Source: Myxococcales bacterium
GTDB lineage: Bacteria; Myxococcota_A; Polyangia; Nannocystales; Nannocystaceae
Assembly: GCA_020633315.1 (NCBI GenBank)
Contig: JACKDV010000017.1
Coordinates: 1 to 64,000 of the forward strand
Direction of reading: 5' to 3'
Length of the DNA stretch: 64,000 nt
The notes beneath the pieces are model-generated. The model was not told the DNA's origin, did not search any database, and worked only from the letters and a program-made list of their open reading frames with translations. Below are positions 52,459-64,000 of this stretch, piece by piece. Made by a program: the position numbers and the translations under genes. Within the stretch, counting starts at the first letter, position 1. Every line of letters starts with the position of its first letter.

Positions 52459-53229
52459 TCAGCTCTCGATCGCGGGCACCAGCCCTGCCACGAAGCGCGA
52501 GTAGGCCTCGCCCATCGGCAGCTCCAGCCGGGTGCTCAGCCGCCGCCGCGTGGCCACCGTGGGCTCGCCGGTGCGCGGGTCCTGGCCGACCTTGTCGTAG
52601 CTCTCCCACACCACGCCCACGCCACGCCGCTGCCAGGCCGGCAGCTCGTTGAAGTTGATCCCGCGCGAGAGCAGCAGCTCGTTCTTCTCGGCCACCGTGC
52701 GCCCCTCGGCCACCGCCGTGGCCTCGCGGGCGCTGTGCCCCTCGCGGCGCAGCATCCAGTAGCAGTGGGCATTGAGCGCGTTGCGGTGAGCGTCCTCGTG
52801 GCGCCAGCGGAAGTAGTCCACCACCAGCGCCGCCGTCGGTAGCTGCGAGATCCGGCCGTCGAACACCGCGAGATCGCCCAGCAGGTGGGTGAGCTTGGCC
52901 GAGGCCTCGCCCGCGAGGATCGAGACCAGCTTGCGGAGCTTGCGACCGAAGCCGTCGTCGGCCGGGTGGAGCAGCACGCTGATCTCGTCGCTCTCCGTGT
53001 AGCCGTAGACCATGCGCGGGCCCGTCTCCTCCATCAGGTGGCGGGTGGTGGCCACCATCAGGTCGCGGAAGCGGACGTCGAAGGGGGCCTCGAAGTCGTG
53101 CCGCTCCTTGGTCAGCCGCGTGAAGCCGCGCCCGTCCACCCGCGCCACCATGTACATGCCGGGCAGCACGCGGTGGTCGTGCGCGGTCTCGAAGATCCGC
53201 ATCCTCGCGTCGAGGTCGTCGAACCTCAT
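52459..53229 (-). CDS. tRNA-His guanylyltransferase (Thg1)-like polymerase
   Basis: 256 residues from ATG 53229, chosen because a purine-rich GGAGGG precedes it. The Thg1 palm is plain: ARVDGRGFTRLT with the first metal Asp, GYTESDEISVLL with the second pair, and HCYWMLRREG plus NELPAWQRRGVG as in bacterial and archaeal Thg1-like proteins. The family adds nucleotides in the 3'-5' direction; bacterial members (TLPs) mainly repair 5'-truncated tRNAs. Stop codon lies 1 nt from the convergent CHAT gene stop. Confidence 0.93.
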   Translation of the reverse strand: MRFDDLDARMRIFETAHDHRVLPGMYMVARVDGRGFTRLTKERHDFEAPFDVRFRDLMVATTRHLMEETGPRMVYGYTESDEISVLLHPADDGFGRKLRKLVSILAGEASAKLTHLLGDLAVFDGRISQLPTAALVVDYFRWRHEDAHRNALNAHCYWMLRREGHSAREATAVAEGRTVAEKNELLLSRGINFNELPAWQRRGVGVVWESYDKVGQDPRTGEPTVATRRRLSTRLELPMGEAYSRFVAGLVPAIES

Positions 53230-53566
53230 GCATCCCTCCATGGCTCGACCACGAAGCCGCCTTCGGCGAGCTCCATGACCGCCCACCGTCGGGCATACCA
53301 CGGCCTCCCGGCCCCGGGCGACGAGGCCCCGCCGCCGGCTCGCGAGTAGGGCGTCCCCCGATGGGACCGATCGGAACGGCCGTTGCGTACGCTTCGGGCT
53401 CGGCTACGTCGACGAGGTCGACGAGCGCCACCGCGAGGGCTGCATCGCGGTGGGGGAGGCCCCCGTCTGCCCGGCACCTTGCATCTTCTGTCGCCCGACG
53501 AGCAGCGAGCGCTCGTCGAGCGCGGCGAGCCGGCGTGAGTCGGCCGCGCTGCGCGTCGACGGTGGC
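53230..53566. other. 337-bp gap with a possible gene remnant
   Basis: The first ~110 bp upstream of the Thg1-like gene should hold its promoter; no clear hexamers stand out. On the plus strand, YVDEVDERHREGCIAVGEAP (about 53410-53470) has good codon character, and after a change of frame LSPDEQRALVERGEPA runs to a TGA near 53537. This looks like the frameshifted end of a small gene with no visible start. I see no RNA gene here. Confidence 0.35.
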
Positions 53567-54208
53567 TCAGCTCGGCTCGTCGTCGGGCTGGCACACGTCG
53601 CCCGGCCCGTCGGCGATCGTCACGCAGTGCATGCCGTCGGGGCAGCTGCGCTTGGGGGGCTGGCAGCGGATCGCACACGCGAAGAACTTGGGCCCCGACG
53701 GCCCCGCGATGCCGTAGTACTCGATGCACTCGTTGGGCGGGGCGCAGGGCTGCCCGCCGCAGTCGGTCCCCGGCGGGGTGTCGGCCGGCGGCAGCGTGTC
53801 GCCGCTCTCGTTCCACCACTGGCACTGGCCCTCCACGCAGCCGCACTCGGTGCCGCCGGGCAGGGAGACCAGGGGCACGTCGCAGGTGGTGATCACCCCT
53901 TCCTCGGCGCTGCACACCTCGCTGCTGCAGCCGCCCTTCTTGCAGTCGCCGTCGGCCGAGCACGCGTTGGCGAACGAGGTCCCCTCGAAGCGGTCGTGCA
54001 GCGGGTGGTCGGCGGGCACGGCCGGGTGCCGCTCGGCGGTCGGGGGAGCATCCGGCGTCTCGCTGTCGTCGGCCGGCGGGTTGGCGGTGGTCTCCGGCGG
54101 CGGGTTGTTGGGCTTGCAGGCCGCGGCGGCGACCAGCGTCGTCAGCAGGAGCGAGCCGAGCCCGACGCGAAGGGAAGGGCGACCGGAGAGCGACGAGGGC
54201 ACGAGCAT
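53567..54208 (-). CDS. Cysteine-rich lipoprotein
   Basis: 213 residues. Signal SLLLTTLVAAAACK, then a Pro/Glu/Thr linker. The mature domain holds about 16 Cys in a knotted pattern (NACSADGDCKKGGCSSEVCS, then TECGCVEGQCQWW, PCAPPNECIEYYG and a final SCPDGMHC, VCQPDDE). The first block resembles the eight-cysteine-cluster domain reported from myxobacterial surface proteins. No enzymatic motif. It lies 63 nt downstream of a membrane protein gene on the same strand. Confidence 0.72.
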   Translation of the reverse strand: MLVPSSLSGRPSLRVGLGSLLLTTLVAAAACKPNNPPPETTANPPADDSETPDAPPTAERHPAVPADHPLHDRFEGTSFANACSADGDCKKGGCSSEVCSAEEGVITTCDVPLVSLPGGTECGCVEGQCQWWNESGDTLPPADTPPGTDCGGQPCAPPNECIEYYGIAGPSGPKFFACAIRCQPPKRSCPDGMHCVTIADGPGDVCQPDDEPS

Positions 54209-54271
54209 GAGCGAGAGGATAGCGCGGCCGGCTCACCGGGCGTCGCCGCACCACCGCCGCTCGAGCCGGGC

Positions 54272-55390
54272 TCAGCGACGAGGACGCGCGGGCTTGCCCC
54301 CGCGGCCCGGATCGCCCGCGCCTCGACCCACGCCCGATCGGCTCGTGCGACTCGGCTTGGCGGTCGCCCGACCCGGCTTGCCCGTGCGCGCCGGCTGGGT
54401 GCTCGAGCGCGCCGCGGGGCTGGTGGGCGCCCGCATGGCTCCCTTCGGAGCCGAGGCATCCATCACCCGCCCCGGGTGCAGCCCCTCTACGTACTCGCGG
54501 ATCGCCACGTAGGTCACCGGGGCCACCGCGGTTTGGTACAGCACCAGGCCGACCCCCAGCACGATGCCCACGCTCGGGCCCACCCACGGCGGCATGAACT
54601 GGGTGGGGTACATGATGCCCTGCACCAGCAGCGCGGGCAGGAGGAGGGCCGAGAGGATCGCGAAGCCGTGGCGCCAGCCGAGCATCCAGGCGCGGCCCAC
54701 CGCCTCGCCGATCTCGAGCCGCTCCACCAGCATCACCGGCACCAGCAGGCTGAAGCCCGCCACGGTGCGCAGGGCGTAGGCGGCCACGATCAGCGAGCCG
54801 ATCGCGCCGACCATCACCTGCACCACGCCCCAGGGGATCTTGGAGGCGATCGTCACCACCACGGCCGCGAGGCCCAGCCCCACGCTCGCCACGACGATCG
54901 CCATCACCATCACGATCGCCGAGGCGGCCATGAGCTGGGGCAGGCGCGCCATCCCGCGCGAGAGCAGCTCGGCGAACAGGCCGCGGCGCTCGGTGTGGAT
55001 CTCGATGGCCGAGCCCACCAGCGGCGCCTGCAGCAGCAGGGCGGCGGCCCAGCCGATCACCAGCAGCACCATCACGCCCACCGGGTGCATCACCTCCTCG
55101 ATGCCGGCCGCCTCCCACAGCGCGTTGTGCAGCACGCCGAGGCTGATGAGCCCGAACAGCAGGGCCCACGACAGCAGCACGCTGGTCGCGGCCACCCCGA
55201 TGACCTCGCGCGGTCGCTCGCGCACGAGCTGGATCGCGCGGCTGATGACGTAGCTGGCGTCGATCGAGCCCCCCGGGTGCGCCGCGAACAGGAAGTCGGT
55301 GTCGTCCTCGGGCAGGGACGGCTCGGTCGCGGGGGTCGTCGGCCGGGCTCGGCCCCGCGAGGTCGCGCTCGGGGTCGCTACGCCTGTCAT
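54272..55390 (-). CDS. Multi-span membrane protein with disordered basic tail
   Basis: 372 residues. About six long hydrophobic segments between residues ~60 and 310 (VIGVAATSVLLSWALLFGLISL, VGVMVLLVIGWAAALLL, AIVMVMAIVVASVGLGLAAV, in parts), with the short loop FSLLVPVMLVERLEIGEAVGRAW that resembles the membrane domain of glycerophosphodiesterase/DUF7544-type proteins. The last 60 residues are Pro/Arg/Gly/Lys-rich and probably bind nucleic acid or acidic lipids. Function unknown. Confidence 0.62.
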   Translation of the reverse strand: MTGVATPSATSRGRARPTTPATEPSLPEDDTDFLFAAHPGGSIDASYVISRAIQLVRERPREVIGVAATSVLLSWALLFGLISLGVLHNALWEAAGIEEVMHPVGVMVLLVIGWAAALLLQAPLVGSAIEIHTERRGLFAELLSRGMARLPQLMAASAIVMVMAIVVASVGLGLAAVVVTIASKIPWGVVQVMVGAIGSLIVAAYALRTVAGFSLLVPVMLVERLEIGEAVGRAWMLGWRHGFAILSALLLPALLVQGIMYPTQFMPPWVGPSVGIVLGVGLVLYQTAVAPVTYVAIREYVEGLHPGRVMDASAPKGAMRAPTSPAARSSTQPARTGKPGRATAKPSRTSRSGVGRGAGDPGRGGKPARPRR

Positions 55391-55532
55391 CGCGCTGATG
55401 ATGCCGCAATCGGGCCCGCGACGCCCACCCGGCCCCGAAGCGCGGCCGCACGGGGCTCGGACCGCGGATCCGGGAGCTCCCGAGCCTTGCCGCTGCGATC
55501 GCGAGCGGCCGACCAGCGGGTCCGATGACCAG

Positions 55533-56570
55533 CTAGCTCGGCATGCGCAGGTCGGCGTCGGCGGCGGGGAACCAGCGGCTGGCCATGCGCACCGCGTTGG
55601 TCGCTGCGCCCAGGCGCAGGTTGTCGGCGGTGATCGTCAGGCACAGGGCGGTGCCCGAGCCGCCGGTGGGATCGGCCCGCAGCCGCCCCACCAGGGCGCG
55701 ATCGCGGTCGTGCACCCCGGCCAGCGCGCTCAGGCCCTCGCCCACCGCTCCGGGGTGGAAGCGGACGAAGGGCGCCTGGCTCGGATCGCCGAGCACGGCC
55801 GCGACCTCGTCGAGCGAGGCCGACTCGCGCAGCTCGATCCACGCGTTGATGTAGTGCCCCACCGCCACCGGCACCCGGCAGCACTGCGCCGACACGAACA
55901 GCTCGGGCCGGGCGAGGATCTTGCGGCTCTCGTTCATCAGCTTGCGCTCCTCCGAGGAGAAGCCGCTGTCGTCGGTCTTGCCGTTGTGGGGCACGGTGTT
56001 GCCCGCGTAGCCCTTGGGGTCGAAGCGCAGGCCCAGGCGCTCGGGCTCGGCGTAGCCCGAGCGCGAGGTCTCGAGGAAGTCGTCGAGGGCCCCGATGCCC
56101 GCGCCGCTGATCGCCTGGTAGCTGCTCACGGTGGCCCGGGCCAGCCCCCAGCGGCGCGCCAGCGGGGCCACGGCGAGGGCGAAGGGGATCGTGGTGCAGT
56201 TGGGGTTGGCGGCCAGCGTGGCGTCGGCGTCGAGCAGCGAGCAGTTGACCCCGGCCACCACCAGCGGCACCGCGGGATCCATGCGGTAGGTGTTGCTCTT
56301 GTCGACCACGCGGTAGCCCAGCTGCCGCAGGCGGGGCACGTAGCGGCGGCTGAAGTCGTCGTCGAGGGCCACCAGCGCGAGATCTCCGCCCTCGGCCCCG
56401 GCCGCCTCGAGCCGCTCGGCCGCCTTCACCGGCAGCGAGCGATCTCCGAGCTCCAGGGTCTGATCCCGGCTGGCGTACAGGTCGAGCTCGGCCTCGGGCC
56501 ACGCACGCGCGACCAGCTCCAGCGTCTCTCGGCCGACGAGCCCGGTCGCCCCCAGGATGCAGATCTTCAT
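55533..56570 (-). CDS. asd: Aspartate-semialdehyde dehydrogenase
   Basis: 345 residues from ATG 56570 (an upstream ATG adds an unlikely 14 residues). Converts aspartyl phosphate to the semialdehyde in the Lys/Thr/Met/DAP pathway. Rossmann start ICILGATGLVGRETL; nucleophile Cys in ANPNCTTIP; substrate motifs SYQAISGAGIGALDD, PHNGKTDDSG and VPVAVGHYINAWIEL (in parts). Three of the four expected blocks are close to canonical; the usual SGSGKLRV-type end is replaced by TITADNLRLGAATNAVR. Divergent from the transketolase gene (112-bp gap). Confidence 0.92.
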   Translation of the reverse strand: MKICILGATGLVGRETLELVARAWPEAELDLYASRDQTLELGDRSLPVKAAERLEAAGAEGGDLALVALDDDFSRRYVPRLRQLGYRVVDKSNTYRMDPAVPLVVAGVNCSLLDADATLAANPNCTTIPFALAVAPLARRWGLARATVSSYQAISGAGIGALDDFLETSRSGYAEPERLGLRFDPKGYAGNTVPHNGKTDDSGFSSEERKLMNESRKILARPELFVSAQCCRVPVAVGHYINAWIELRESASLDEVAAVLGDPSQAPFVRFHPGAVGEGLSALAGVHDRDRALVGRLRADPTGGSGTALCLTITADNLRLGAATNAVRMASRWFPAADADLRMPS

Positions 56571-56682
56571 GGCCGGCTCATACCACGGGCCTGCAGCAGT
56601 GAGGAGATCCACGGCGCCGAGGGCAGCGAGCGCACGACGGAGCCGCTCGTGCCCGGGGCGGTCCCGTGATACGCAGGCGCCG

Positions 56683-58710
<2,028 letters not shown>

Positions 58711-58737
58711 GGCCACGCGCGAGCGCGCGGTCGGGCC

Positions 58738-59955
58738 TCAGCCGAGGATGCGTCGCACCTCGTCGCGGTCGGAGAACGGCCGCACCTTGCCGTCGATCTC
58801 CTGCCCGGTCTCGTGCCCCTTGCCCGCGATCACCACCACGTCGCCGGGCTCGGCCTCGGCGATCGCCTGCTCGATGGCCTCGCGTCGGTCGAGCACCACC
58901 CGCTCGCGCGCGCGCCCGCCTTGGCGCACGCCCTCCACCAGCGCCGCGGCGATGGCCCGCGGATCCTCGCGTCGCGGGTTGTCGCTGGTGACGATCACCA
59001 GGTCGGCCCGGGCGCCCACCGCCTCGCCCATGGGCACGCGCTTGTGCGGGCTGCTCTCGCCGCCCGCACCGAACACCACGAGCAGCCGCCCGTCGCCGGC
59101 GAGGGCCCGCGCCGTGTCGCAGGTGCGGGCCAGCGCATCGGGACCGTGCGCATAGTCGACGACCACCACCGGCTCGTGTGCCGTCACCTCGAAGCGCCCC
59201 GGCACGGCGGGACAGCGGGCCAGGCCCTCGCGGACCGCCGCGGCCGGGATCTCGGCGGCCAGGCACGTGGTCGCGGCCGCGAGCGCGTTCTCGGCGAACA
59301 CGCTGCCCACCATGCGCACCCGCAGGCGCCCGCCGAGCGCATCGGCCTCGGGCGAGGGGCGCAGCTCGATCTCGGTGCCGCGAGCGTCGAAGGCGATGTC
59401 GGCCGCCGCGAGCTCGGCCGGGTGCAGCAGCGCGCCGCGGGCCCGCGCGCCGAACCACCGCCGCCGGACGTCGGTGGGGATCACCTGGTCGAGCAGCAGG
59501 CTGCGCGGGTCGGCGGCGTTGAGCACCGCGCTGCGGCCCGGCCCCAGGTGGGTGAACAGCTGGGCCTTGGAGGCCAGGTAGTGCTCCCACGAGCCGTGGG
59601 TGGTGAGGTGATCGGGCGAGAGGTTGGTGAACACGCCCAGGTCGAAGCGCCAGCGACGGGCGTAGCCCTCGGCGAGCGACTTGCTGGTGCACTCCACCGC
59701 GGCCCGGCGGCCCCCCGCCTCGCGTAGCCGCAGCATGGCGTCGAGGAAGCCCCGCGCGCTCGAGGGCAGCGCGAGCGGGGTCCCGTCGAGGGTCTGGCCC
59801 ACCGTGCTCACGGCCAGCGCCGGCTCGCCGGTGGCCGACAGCGCCGACGCGATCAGGTGCACCGTGGAGGTCTTGCCGTTGGTGCCGGTGACCCCGATGG
59901 TGAACAGATCCTCGGCCCACTCGACGGCGGCGGGCGTGGGTCGAGGGGCCTGCAT
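58738..59955 (-). CDS. MurE-like ligase lacking the N-terminal UDP-binding domain
   Basis: 405 residues. ATP site GVTGTNGKTSTVHL lies at residue ~21, whereas full MurE has ~100 residues before it. Central domain: TNLSPDHLTTHGS, ECTSKSLAEGYARRW and the ENALAAATTCLAA helix. C-terminal domain: RFEVTAHEPVVVVDYAHGPDAL, FGAGGESSPHKR, TSDNPRREDP and IAGKGHETGQEI. DNPR is the meso-DAP-selective motif of MurE. The 272-bp gap upstream, ending at the EF-G start, cannot hold the missing domain in frame. It may ligate an amino acid to another carrier, or be a second non-canonical MurE. Confidence 0.82.
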   Translation of the reverse strand: MQAPRPTPAAVEWAEDLFTIGVTGTNGKTSTVHLIASALSATGEPALAVSTVGQTLDGTPLALPSSARGFLDAMLRLREAGGRRAAVECTSKSLAEGYARRWRFDLGVFTNLSPDHLTTHGSWEHYLASKAQLFTHLGPGRSAVLNAADPRSLLLDQVIPTDVRRRWFGARARGALLHPAELAAADIAFDARGTEIELRPSPEADALGGRLRVRMVGSVFAENALAAATTCLAAEIPAAAVREGLARCPAVPGRFEVTAHEPVVVVDYAHGPDALARTCDTARALAGDGRLLVVFGAGGESSPHKRVPMGEAVGARADLVIVTSDNPRREDPRAIAAALVEGVRQGGRARERVVLDRREAIEQAIAEAEPGDVVVIAGKGHETGQEIDGKVRPFSDRDEVRRILG

Positions 59956-60116
59956 CGCTCACCAGCGTAGCAGCGCGGTGGCCCCGGACCCGCCGCCGCG
60001 CATGGCCGAGGGCGCGGCTCTCCAGGCGTGTGTCTCCTTACGGTGAGTCGTCCGGGGCCCGCGATGCCTCGACGACGGGCCTCGTCACGACCCTCCGCGC
60101 GCGTGACGCTCAAGAG

Positions 60117-60145
60117 TTGACTCACGGCGGAGCCGAGAAAATGGG
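60117..60145 (+). promoter_or_regulatory. Candidate sigma70-type promoter for EF-G
   Basis: TTGACT (60117-60122), a perfect-looking -35, then 17 nt to a weak AATGGG. It lies in the 272-bp divergent gap between the MurE-like gene and fusA, ~85 nt before the start codon. The -35 is the best in the window; the -10 is poor. Confidence 0.4.
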
Positions 60146-60227
60146 CCTTCCTTCGCTGCCCTCCGCGTGCTCGGGGCATCCCGCTGTGGCATGCTCCGCG
60201 CGCTTCGAGCCAGGAAAGACAGAAGCA

Positions 60228-62330
<2,103 letters not shown>

Positions 62331-62359
62331 GCCACCCCGTCGCCAGGCGACGGGCAGCA

Positions 62360-62393
62360 AGGGCCGGCGCCTCGCAGGAGGCACCGGCCCTTT
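62360..62393 (+). terminator. Intrinsic-type terminator after EF-G
   Basis: GGGCCGG-c-GCCTC pairs with GAGGC-a-CCGGCCC around a gcag loop and is followed by TTT. One internal mismatch in an otherwise 12-bp GC stem. It lies 30 nt after the stop, and a smaller cgtcgcc/ggcgacg hairpin precedes it at 62339-62352. Confidence 0.75.
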
Positions 62394-62496
62394 GCCGTCC
62401 ACGCCTCCAGGCCATGGCGGGTGGACGGGCTGCTGCGCGATTCGCTGGCCGCGTCCTTCATGAGGGCGCGGGCGATCCGGGTATGCTGGGCTCGCG

Positions 62497-63018
62497 ATGA
62501 GCCAAGACGACACCCGTGAGCCGGTGATCAACGTGGAGGAGGCGCTCGAGCTCGAGGACCTGGAGGGCGAGCACTACGGGGCGCGCTACAAGATCCTCAC
62601 GCCCTCGATGCGGCCGCGGGGCGGGAGCCTGGGGGTCAACTACCTGCGGGTGCCGCCGGGGCGCACGGCGTGCCCGTTCCACGCCCACCAGCGCGAGGAC
62701 GAGGTGTTCTTCGTGCTCTCGGGTCGGGGCACGCTGCGCTACGGCGACCAGCTGCGGTCGCTGCGGGCGGGCGACTGCGTGTCGTGCCCCGCGGGCACCG
62801 GCATCGCGCACCAGATCTTCAACGACTCGGACGAGGAGCTCGTGTACCTCGCCATCGGCCCCTACGATCCCCACGAGGTCTGCACCTACCCCGACAGCGA
62901 CAAGGTGCTGGTGCGCAGCCTGGGGGCGGTGGGGCGCCTGACCGAGACCGCCTACACCGACGGCGAGGACGGGCGCCCGCGGGTCCTCGAGCTCATCGAG
63001 CAGCGCGACGAGGAGTAG
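62497..63018 (+). CDS. Single-domain cupin protein
   Basis: 173 residues. Metal-binding cupin motifs: PFHAHQREDEVFFVLSGRG (two His and one Glu) and, in motif 2, GTGIAHQIFN. The barrel is flanked by an N-terminal acidic helix and a C-terminal helix (PRVLELIEQRDEE). Small cupins of this type are mostly enzymes on carbohydrates or ligand sensors; nothing in the context points to one. Transcription ends in the hairpin just downstream. Confidence 0.85.
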   Translation: MSQDDTREPVINVEEALELEDLEGEHYGARYKILTPSMRPRGGSLGVNYLRVPPGRTACPFHAHQREDEVFFVLSGRGTLRYGDQLRSLRAGDCVSCPAGTGIAHQIFNDSDEELVYLAIGPYDPHEVCTYPDSDKVLVRSLGAVGRLTETAYTDGEDGRPRVLELIEQRDEE

Positions 63019-63052
63019 AGCGGAGCCGTCCTCCGGGCCGTGGACGCGCGAA

Positions 63053-63079
63053 GGGGCGCCTCCCCGTGGGAAGCGCCCC
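63053..63079. terminator. Strong hairpin between convergent genes
   Basis: GGGGCGC-c-TCCC pairs with GGGA-a-GCGCCCC around the loop cgt: an 11-bp stem with one mismatch. It sits midway between the stops of the cupin gene and the leftward modular protein, so it can serve both. Confidence 0.7.
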
Positions 63080-63105
63080 TCCGAGATCCCGCCGAGGGGC
63101 AAGCG

Positions 63106-64000
63106 CTACGGCACGATGTCGGCCGCGGTGCGCGGGGCGAGCTTGTAGTTGTCGAACGAGTAGGTCATCACGCCGGTGAGCGAGCCGAAGGTGTCGTCGA
63201 TCATCGGCAGCACCCAGTCCATCGAGGCGAAGAAGAAGTCGGTGACCAACAGGGCGTCGTCCACCACCCACTCGTCGTACATGTCGGGCTCGGCGGTGAC
63301 GGTGACGTTCTGCACCTGCACCAGCACGCCCTCCCACATCTCGGCCATGGCGCCGCTGCCCACCACGTCGGTGGTGAGCAGCTCGGGCGCAGGCACCGGG
63401 CCGTTGCCGGCCGCGCTGACGTCACCCTCGCTGGCGATCTGGATCTGCGACTGCTCGAAGTACTCGGCGTAGGAGCCACACAGGGTCACCTGGTCGCCCG
63501 GCGTGGGCACGTAGGCGCCCGCGTTGGGCATGTAGACCGAGATCCCCGAGTAGGCGCCGCCGGTCGGGTCCTGCACCCAGAAGGTGTCTCCGCTGAAGTC
63601 CCACGGGGTGGTGACGACGACGTCGGAGATCAGCACCAGGTCGTTCTCGGCGACCATGCCCTGCTGCACCTCGTAGATCGTGGCGGGGGTGGCCACCATG
63701 GCGCAGTCGATCAGCGTGGCGCTGTAGTCGGCCATGGTGCGCGGGGCGAGCTTGTACTCGTCGAAGTTGTACAGCAGCGGGCCCTGGGCGAAGGCCAGCG
63801 AGGAGCCCGGCAGCACGTCGAGGTAGCCGCCCTGCTCGGAGAGGAAGAAGTTGGTGATCACCAGGTCGGCGTCGACGTGGAAGTCGCCGTACTGGTTGGT
63901 GGCGTCGGTGGAGGTGACGCCCTCCACCCGCACCAGCACGCCCTCCCAGGCCTCGGCATCGGCCCCGCCCACCGCGATGTCGGCGGCGGAGACCAGCGCC
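63106..64000 (-). CDS. C-terminal part of a secreted modular protein with repeated OB-type units (5' partial)
   Basis: 298 visible residues; the start is beyond the window's right end. Two near-identical modules: AWEGVLVRVEGVT...LVITNFF...YNFDEYKLAPRT and MWEGVLVQVQNVT...LLVTDFF...YSFDNYKLAPRT (fragments). Between them is an OB-like segment with FWVQDPTGG, SGISVYMPN and VTLCGSYAEYFEQSQIQI. This arrangement occurs in extracellular nuclease/YhcR-type OB proteins of bacteria, where it assists binding of nucleic acid or other polymers. The enzymatic part, if any, is not in the window. Confidence 0.68.
   Translation of the reverse strand, partial: ALVSAADIAVGGADAEAWEGVLVRVEGVTSTDATNQYGDFHVDADLVITNFFLSEQGGYLDVLPGSSLAFAQGPLLYNFDEYKLAPRTMADYSATLIDCAMVATPATIYEVQQGMVAENDLVLISDVVVTTPWDFSGDTFWVQDPTGGAYSGISVYMPNAGAYVPTPGDQVTLCGSYAEYFEQSQIQIASEGDVSAAGNGPVPAPELLTTDVVGSGAMAEMWEGVLVQVQNVTVTAEPDMYDEWVVDDALLVTDFFFASMDWVLPMIDDTFGSLTGVMTYSFDNYKLAPRTAADIVP

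Overview
The window is very GC-rich DNA with dense genes and short spacers. It carries many secreted lipoproteins in which a lipobox is followed by an Asp/Ser/Thr/Gly-rich linker, several MYXO-CTERM-like sorting tails, large Ser/Thr kinases with TPR halves, an EF-G of the mitochondrial/spd type and a Thg1-like gene. Together these point to a myxobacterium, most likely from the Nannocystis/Enhygromyxa/Plesiocystis side (inference from protein style; no rRNA or other marker is present). No tRNA, rRNA, CRISPR array, insertion sequence or prophage was seen.

Layout. 1-10.8 kb: tail of a low-complexity protein, a sorbosone-dehydrogenase-type lipoprotein, a metallopeptidase lipoprotein, a hybrid histidine kinase with two receiver domains, a five-haem secreted cytochrome, a CapA-like phosphoesterase and a DusC-like tRNA dihydrouridine synthase. 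10.8-16.5 kb: a frameshifted lipoprotein gene, three tandem paralogous lipoproteins sharing a six-cysteine pattern, and a small two-gene membrane operon. 16.5-24.8 kb: an M2 (ACE-like) peptidase lipoprotein, a PiT-like transporter, an L-asparaginase, an FG-GAP lipoprotein and an SGNH hydrolase. 24.8-26.7 kb: an arsenic resistance operon (arsR-acr3-arsC) with a methyltransferase gene diverging from it. 26.8-42.6 kb: Cys-rich lipoproteins, a PEGA pseudokinase, a Lon-like protease, a PPOX flavoprotein, a CBS protein, a copper monooxygenase-like protein and a cytochrome pair.

42.6-52.5 kb is the most unusual part. A leftward cluster encodes a rubredoxin, an active-looking TPR Ser/Thr kinase and three small proteins carrying four copies of an unrecognised domain (here called DRD, from its first motif). 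Facing away from it is a 1469-residue protein that joins a CHAT caspase-like protease, a STAND-type NTPase, a degenerate kinase domain, one membrane span and a TPR region. The membrane-to-C-terminus half of this protein is clearly paralogous to the active kinase. I regard this locus as a candidate undescribed signalling or defence-like system; the link between its parts is inferred from proximity and shared domains.

52.5-64 kb is mostly housekeeping: Thg1, aspartate-semialdehyde dehydrogenase, transketolase, a short MurE-like ligase, EF-G, a cupin, and the end of a modular secreted protein that leaves the window.
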